Part shown: in pieces, positions 60,990-64,000 of the stretch
Layout of the letters: each line of letters begins with the position of its first letter
Position numbering within the stretch: position 1 is the stretch's first letter
NCBI RefSeq assembly: GCF_024400535.1
Contig: NZ_CP038800.1
Coordinates: 310,001 to 374,000 of the forward strand
Reading direction: 5' to 3'
Length of the DNA: 64,000 nt
Source: Treponema denticola
GTDB lineage: Bacteria > Spirochaetota > Spirochaetia > Treponematales > Treponemataceae
Translations under genes and position numbers: made by a program
The notes under the pieces: generated by a model
What the model was told of the DNA's origin: nothing
Seen by the model: only the letters and a program-made list of their open reading frames with translations
Database searches by the model: none

Positions 60990-62054
60990 ATGAAGAAAAA
61001 AAAGCTTTCTTGGAAAATGAAATTCTTAATCGGAAGCAGTATAGCGTTGCTGGTAATTATTGCATGTCTTGTCGGCGCAAAAACGCTTATCGATGCGTCT
61101 AAAAAAGATAACACCGTTTACACGGTAAAAAAAGAAACCTACGAAAATGTAATTGAAATTGCCGGTACTGTAGATGCTGCACAGCAGCAAACTCTGAAGG
61201 CTTTAAGTGCCGGCACCGTTTTGGGCGTTTATGTACAAAAAGGTGATAAGGTAAAAGAAGGTGATATTATTATTCAGCTTGATGATACGGAACAGGAATA
61301 TAATCTTGCAAAGCTAGATTACAGCATGGCATCTTCAAGGGTTTCCGGCTCACAAATGGAGCTGGCACTGCAAAAAAAACAGCGTCTGTCGCTTTTGCAA
61401 AAAATAGAAGACCGCAAAGTAAAGGCCACATTCGACGGCATTATTGCTAACTTAAATGTTTCCGTGGGCGATTCGCTTGAAGCAAAAGATTCGGTCGGAG
61501 TACTGGTAAATGTCGATTATCTTACTGCAGAAGTTGAAATTGCTGAAAAAGACGTTTCGAAATTGAAGACAAACCAAAAGGTCGAATTTACCTTTCCGGC
61601 ATACGAAGGTACGGTAGAAGGTTATGTGGTAAACTGGCCGGCAATCGGTGAAGTTACTAGCCGGGGTGCCACGGTTGTAAAGGTTAAAATCCGCATAGAC
61701 GAATATCCTGAAGAGATCCTTCCCAACTTTTCGTTTACGGGAAAAATCCGAATTACTGATCCTGTCGAGAATCTTATCGTAGAATCTTATGCGGTTGCAA
61801 ACGAAAATGGGCAGGCCTATGTGCAGCTTGCTTCGACAGGTGAAAAAATTAGCGTAAAGGTTTCTTCATATGGAAACGGATACGTAAAAATTGAAGAAGG
61901 GCTTTCCGGAGGAGAAGTTTTAAAAGCGCAAAGTTCTCCGAAAAATTCGGGCGGTTCACGTAACAGACCCGGCGGTTCCTCCGGCAGCAGGAGCTCTTCG
62001 GGCGGAGCTCCCGGAGGAGGCGGAGCACCAATGGGCGGCCCGCCTCCGATGTAA
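60990..62054 (+). CDS. efflux periplasmic adaptor (MacA/HlyD-like)
   Basis: 354 residues. One N-terminal membrane anchor (KFLIGSSIALLVIIACLVGA), biotinyl-lipoyl halves (QTLKALSAGTVLGVYVQKGDKVKEGDIIIQLDD and VKATFDGIIANLNVSVGDSLEAKDSVGVLV), a very short coiled coil and the beta-barrel domain. The last about 35 residues are a Gly/Ser/Pro-rich low-complexity tail (GGAPGGGGAPMGGPPPM). The adaptor joins the MacB inner-membrane pump to the TolC duct. AGAGGAATTTATT precedes the ATG. Confidence 0.9.
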   Translation: MKKKKLSWKMKFLIGSSIALLVIIACLVGAKTLIDASKKDNTVYTVKKETYENVIEIAGTVDAAQQQTLKALSAGTVLGVYVQKGDKVKEGDIIIQLDDTEQEYNLAKLDYSMASSRVSGSQMELALQKKQRLSLLQKIEDRKVKATFDGIIANLNVSVGDSLEAKDSVGVLVNVDYLTAEVEIAEKDVSKLKTNQKVEFTFPAYEGTVEGYVVNWPAIGEVTSRGATVVKVKIRIDEYPEEILPNFSFTGKIRITDPVENLIVESYAVANENGQAYVQLASTGEKISVKVSSYGNGYVKIEEGLSGGEVLKAQSSPKNSGGSRNRPGGSSGSRSSSGGAPGGGGAPMGGPPPM

Positions 62055-62102
62055 TAGATGTAAAGCTTTAGCAATCGAAATTATATTATTAGGATCTGAA
62101 AA

Positions 62103-62840
62103 ATGGGTGAAACTATTATCCGTATGGAAAACGTTACAAAATTATATGAAATGGGTGAAAGCGTCGTACATGCCCTACGCGGCATAAGCTTCAGTATAGA
62201 TCAGGGAGAATTTGTTTCGATAATGGGACCCTCCGGTTCCGGAAAGTCTACCTGCATGAATATGATAGGCTGTCTTGACCGGCCGACAAGCGGTATATTG
62301 GAAATCGGCGGTAAAGAAACGGCAAAGATGACTGAAAAAGAACTTGCCATGCTGCGTAATAAAACGATCGGCTTTGTGTTTCAGCAGTACCATTTGCTTC
62401 CGAGCATGACGGTTTTAGAAAATGTTATGCTTCCTCTGCGTTATCAGGGTGTTGAAAGAGCAAGACGCATTGCACTTGCAAAAGAAGCTTTGGAGCTTGT
62501 CGATATGTGCAATAGGCTTTCTCACAGGCCTAACGAACTTTCCGGCGGGCAAAAGCAGCGTGTTGCCATTGCACGAGCAATGGTAACAAAACCGCATATT
62601 ATCTTGGCCGACGAGCCGACCGGTGCTTTGGATAGTAAAACAGGTGCTCAGGTTCTTAACCTCTTTAAAAAGATAAATGAAAGCGGAACTACAATTGTCA
62701 TTGTTACCCACGATCCGGGAATTGGAGCTAGTACTGATCGGTGCATAAAGATTTTTGACGGAAATATTCAGTCTGATGAACATCAGGTTCCCATTATGCC
62801 TTTTAGTGAAGTATCGGATGAATCGGACGAAAAGGAATAA
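62103..62840 (+). CDS. ABC transporter ATP-binding protein (MacB ATPase type)
   Basis: 245 residues. Walker [11 protein letters not shown]-loop [12 protein letters not shown], signature [15 protein letters not shown], Walker [15 protein letters not shown] and switch FVTHD-type VIVTHDP are all canonical for the LolD/MacB class. In MacB of E. coli the ATPase and permease are one chain; here they are separate genes. Followed 5 bases later by the permease gene. The system probably exports peptides, antibiotics or lipids. Confidence 0.93.
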   Translation: MGETIIRMENVTKLYEMGESVVHALRGISFSIDQGEFVSIMGPSGSGKSTCMNMIGCLDRPTSGILEIGGKETAKMTEKELAMLRNKTIGFVFQQYHLLPSMTVLENVMLPLRYQGVERARRIALAKEALELVDMCNRLSHRPNELSGGQKQRVAIARAMVTKPHIILADEPTGALDSKTGAQVLNLFKKINESGTTIVIVTHDPGIGASTDRCIKIFDGNIQSDEHQVPIMPFSEVSDESDEKE

Positions 62841-62844
62841 AGCA

Positions 62845-64000
62845 ATGTTTGAAGATTTTACTAACGCTCTCCAGAATTTTAGAAGGCAAAAAACGCGCAC
62901 GATTCTTTCATTGCTCGGTGTTATTATCGGCGTCGCTTCGGTAATCGTTATTACCAGCATGGGAAGCAGTTCCACTCAAGAAATAAAAAACACCTTTGGA
63001 ACATCAGGTCTCGATGTCGTAAGCATTTCATCCGGTTTTATGCGCCGAGGGGCAAGTTCCGCTTCGATTAACTTCAACGAAACATTTAGAAAGGATCTTT
63101 TTGATAACGTAAATCACATAAAAAAAATTTGGTATAAAAATTCTCTGAATGTATCGCTATCCTATGGCGAGACAAGCTCGACAACAAATTGTACTGCTAT
63201 AGAACAAGGATATCTTGAAATGTACGGAATACAGCTTGAATCGGGAAGATTTTTTACGGTTACGGAAGATTATTACGGTATGCAAAAAATCATTCTCGGT
63301 AAAACGATTGCAGATGCCCTTTTCCCTTCAGGAGATGCCGTCGGCAAATATATTCTTGCAGCATCTAATAATATTTCCTTCAGTTTTGAAGTGATAGGCG
63401 TATTAAAAGAGCAAACATCCGGTATGGAACAGACGAGTAATGGGGCCTATATTCCGCGCGGATTTTATGCAAAAAAAATCGTGCCGAACCCAAGCGCCTC
63501 TACTGTCATAGTTCAGGCCGAAAGTTCCGAATATGCTACCGAACTTGCAAGCTCATTAGAGGAGTACTGCGCCGAATTAAGCGGCTCTACATACTCGGTA
63601 AACGTTATGTCTATGCAAACAATGATCGATCAGATGAACGAAATAATGACTACTATGAGCGTCATGCTCAGTGCTATTGCTGCAATTTCACTGCTCGTAG
63701 GAGGAATAGGTATAATGAACATTATGATTGTTACGGTTACAGAGCGGCGTCAGGAAATCGGCATACGAAAAGCTCTTGGTGCAAGTCCTGCAGACATAAG
63801 GCGGCAGTTTCTTGTAGAGTCCGCGGCAATTACACTCATCGGAGGAATATCGGGAATACTTACCGGCATCGCAATAAGCATAGCCGTAGAATACGTAAGG
63901 GGCCAATCATTCATCGTAAGCACGGGAGCATGCGCTATCTCATTTGTGTTTTCGGTGTTTGTGGGAATTTTTTTCGGCATGAATCCGGCTTCAAGAGCTG
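62845..64000 (+). CDS. ABC transporter permease, MacB/FtsX type, partial (cut by window end)
   Basis: 385 residues seen, C terminus missing. First helix TILSLLGVIIGVASVIVITSMGSS, a large periplasmic domain (about residues 45-265; EVIGVLKEQTSGMEQ), then helices MLSAIAAISLLVGGIGIMNIMIVTV and the coupling segment ERRQEIGIRKALGASPADIRRQFL, diagnostic of MacB/FtsX. It starts 5 bases after the ATPase gene. Pump of the TolC-MacA-MacB operon. Confidence 0.92.
   Translation, partial: MFEDFTNALQNFRRQKTRTILSLLGVIIGVASVIVITSMGSSSTQEIKNTFGTSGLDVVSISSGFMRRGASSASINFNETFRKDLFDNVNHIKKIWYKNSLNVSLSYGETSSTTNCTAIEQGYLEMYGIQLESGRFFTVTEDYYGMQKIILGKTIADALFPSGDAVGKYILAASNNISFSFEVIGVLKEQTSGMEQTSNGAYIPRGFYAKKIVPNPSASTVIVQAESSEYATELASSLEEYCAELSGSTYSVNVMSMQTMIDQMNEIMTTMSVMLSAIAAISLLVGGIGIMNIMIVTVTERRQEIGIRKALGASPADIRRQFLVESAAITLIGGISGILTGIAISIAVEYVRGQSFIVSTGACAISFVFSVFVGIFFGMNPASRA

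Overview
The window looks like a low-GC spirochaete chromosome, most likely Treponema denticola or a close oral relative. This is inferred from gene families recalled from that genus (secreted LysM lipoproteins, an OmpW-like small barrel, CstA, FTHFS and FolD, corrinoid methyltransferases, many hairpin repeats) and not from a database match. No rRNA, tRNA, CRISPR array or transposase was recognised.

Layout. 1-19.7 kb is mostly housekeeping: DUF979 permease end and pcp, a beta-CASP metallo-hydrolase, copA, a kinase-like protein, a NUDIX hydrolase, a 1-Cys peroxiredoxin, cstA, folD, an outer-membrane barrel, a lipoprotein, rarA, an M42 peptidase, a LysM lipoprotein, fhs, dus and tatD. 19.8-25.7 kb holds a YhhN protein, rsgA, a tandem pair of cyclic-nucleotide-binding/GGDEF proteins (the first frameshifted) and a PRPP synthetase. 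25.7-31.4 kb is a corrinoid-dependent methyltransferase operon: two UroD-fold methyltransferases, a zinc-less UroD-like protein, a RACo-type reductive activator and a corrinoid carrier. One methyltransferase has two frameshifts and the activator has an in-frame stop. 31.5-36 kb is a Lol/MacB-like ABC exporter operon with two secreted helical proteins and a barrel-like protein. 36.1-38.5 kb has two secreted proteins and a receiver/histidine-kinase chimera.

38.4-58.6 kb is accessory DNA. It starts with a methyltransferase, a BtrH/DUF4872 protein under PadR control and a three-gene hipB-hipS-hipT-like module with clear operators. Then comes an island of small genes of the kinds found as immunity proteins of polymorphic toxins (SMI1/KNR4, ankyrin, DUF2262, DUF4272, DUF4241, DUF2004-like, transglutaminase-like) with no recognisable toxin. 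Remnants, frameshifts and two families of hairpin-forming repeats lie between them. 58.6-64 kb has a Bro-N protein and a TolC-MacA-MacB exporter that runs off the end of the window.

The most notable points are: (1) a dispersed multi-hairpin element whose architecture is kept while its stems change sequence; (2) the HipBST-like module, interrupted by that element; (3) the receiver-kinase fusion that looks like an internal deletion; (4) an in-frame ribosome binding site inside copA that could give a free CopZ-like chaperone; (5) a type-B carboxylesterase with Cys in place of the nucleophilic Ser; (6) several one-base frameshifts, mostly in homopolymers, which are either gene decay, switching or assembly errors.
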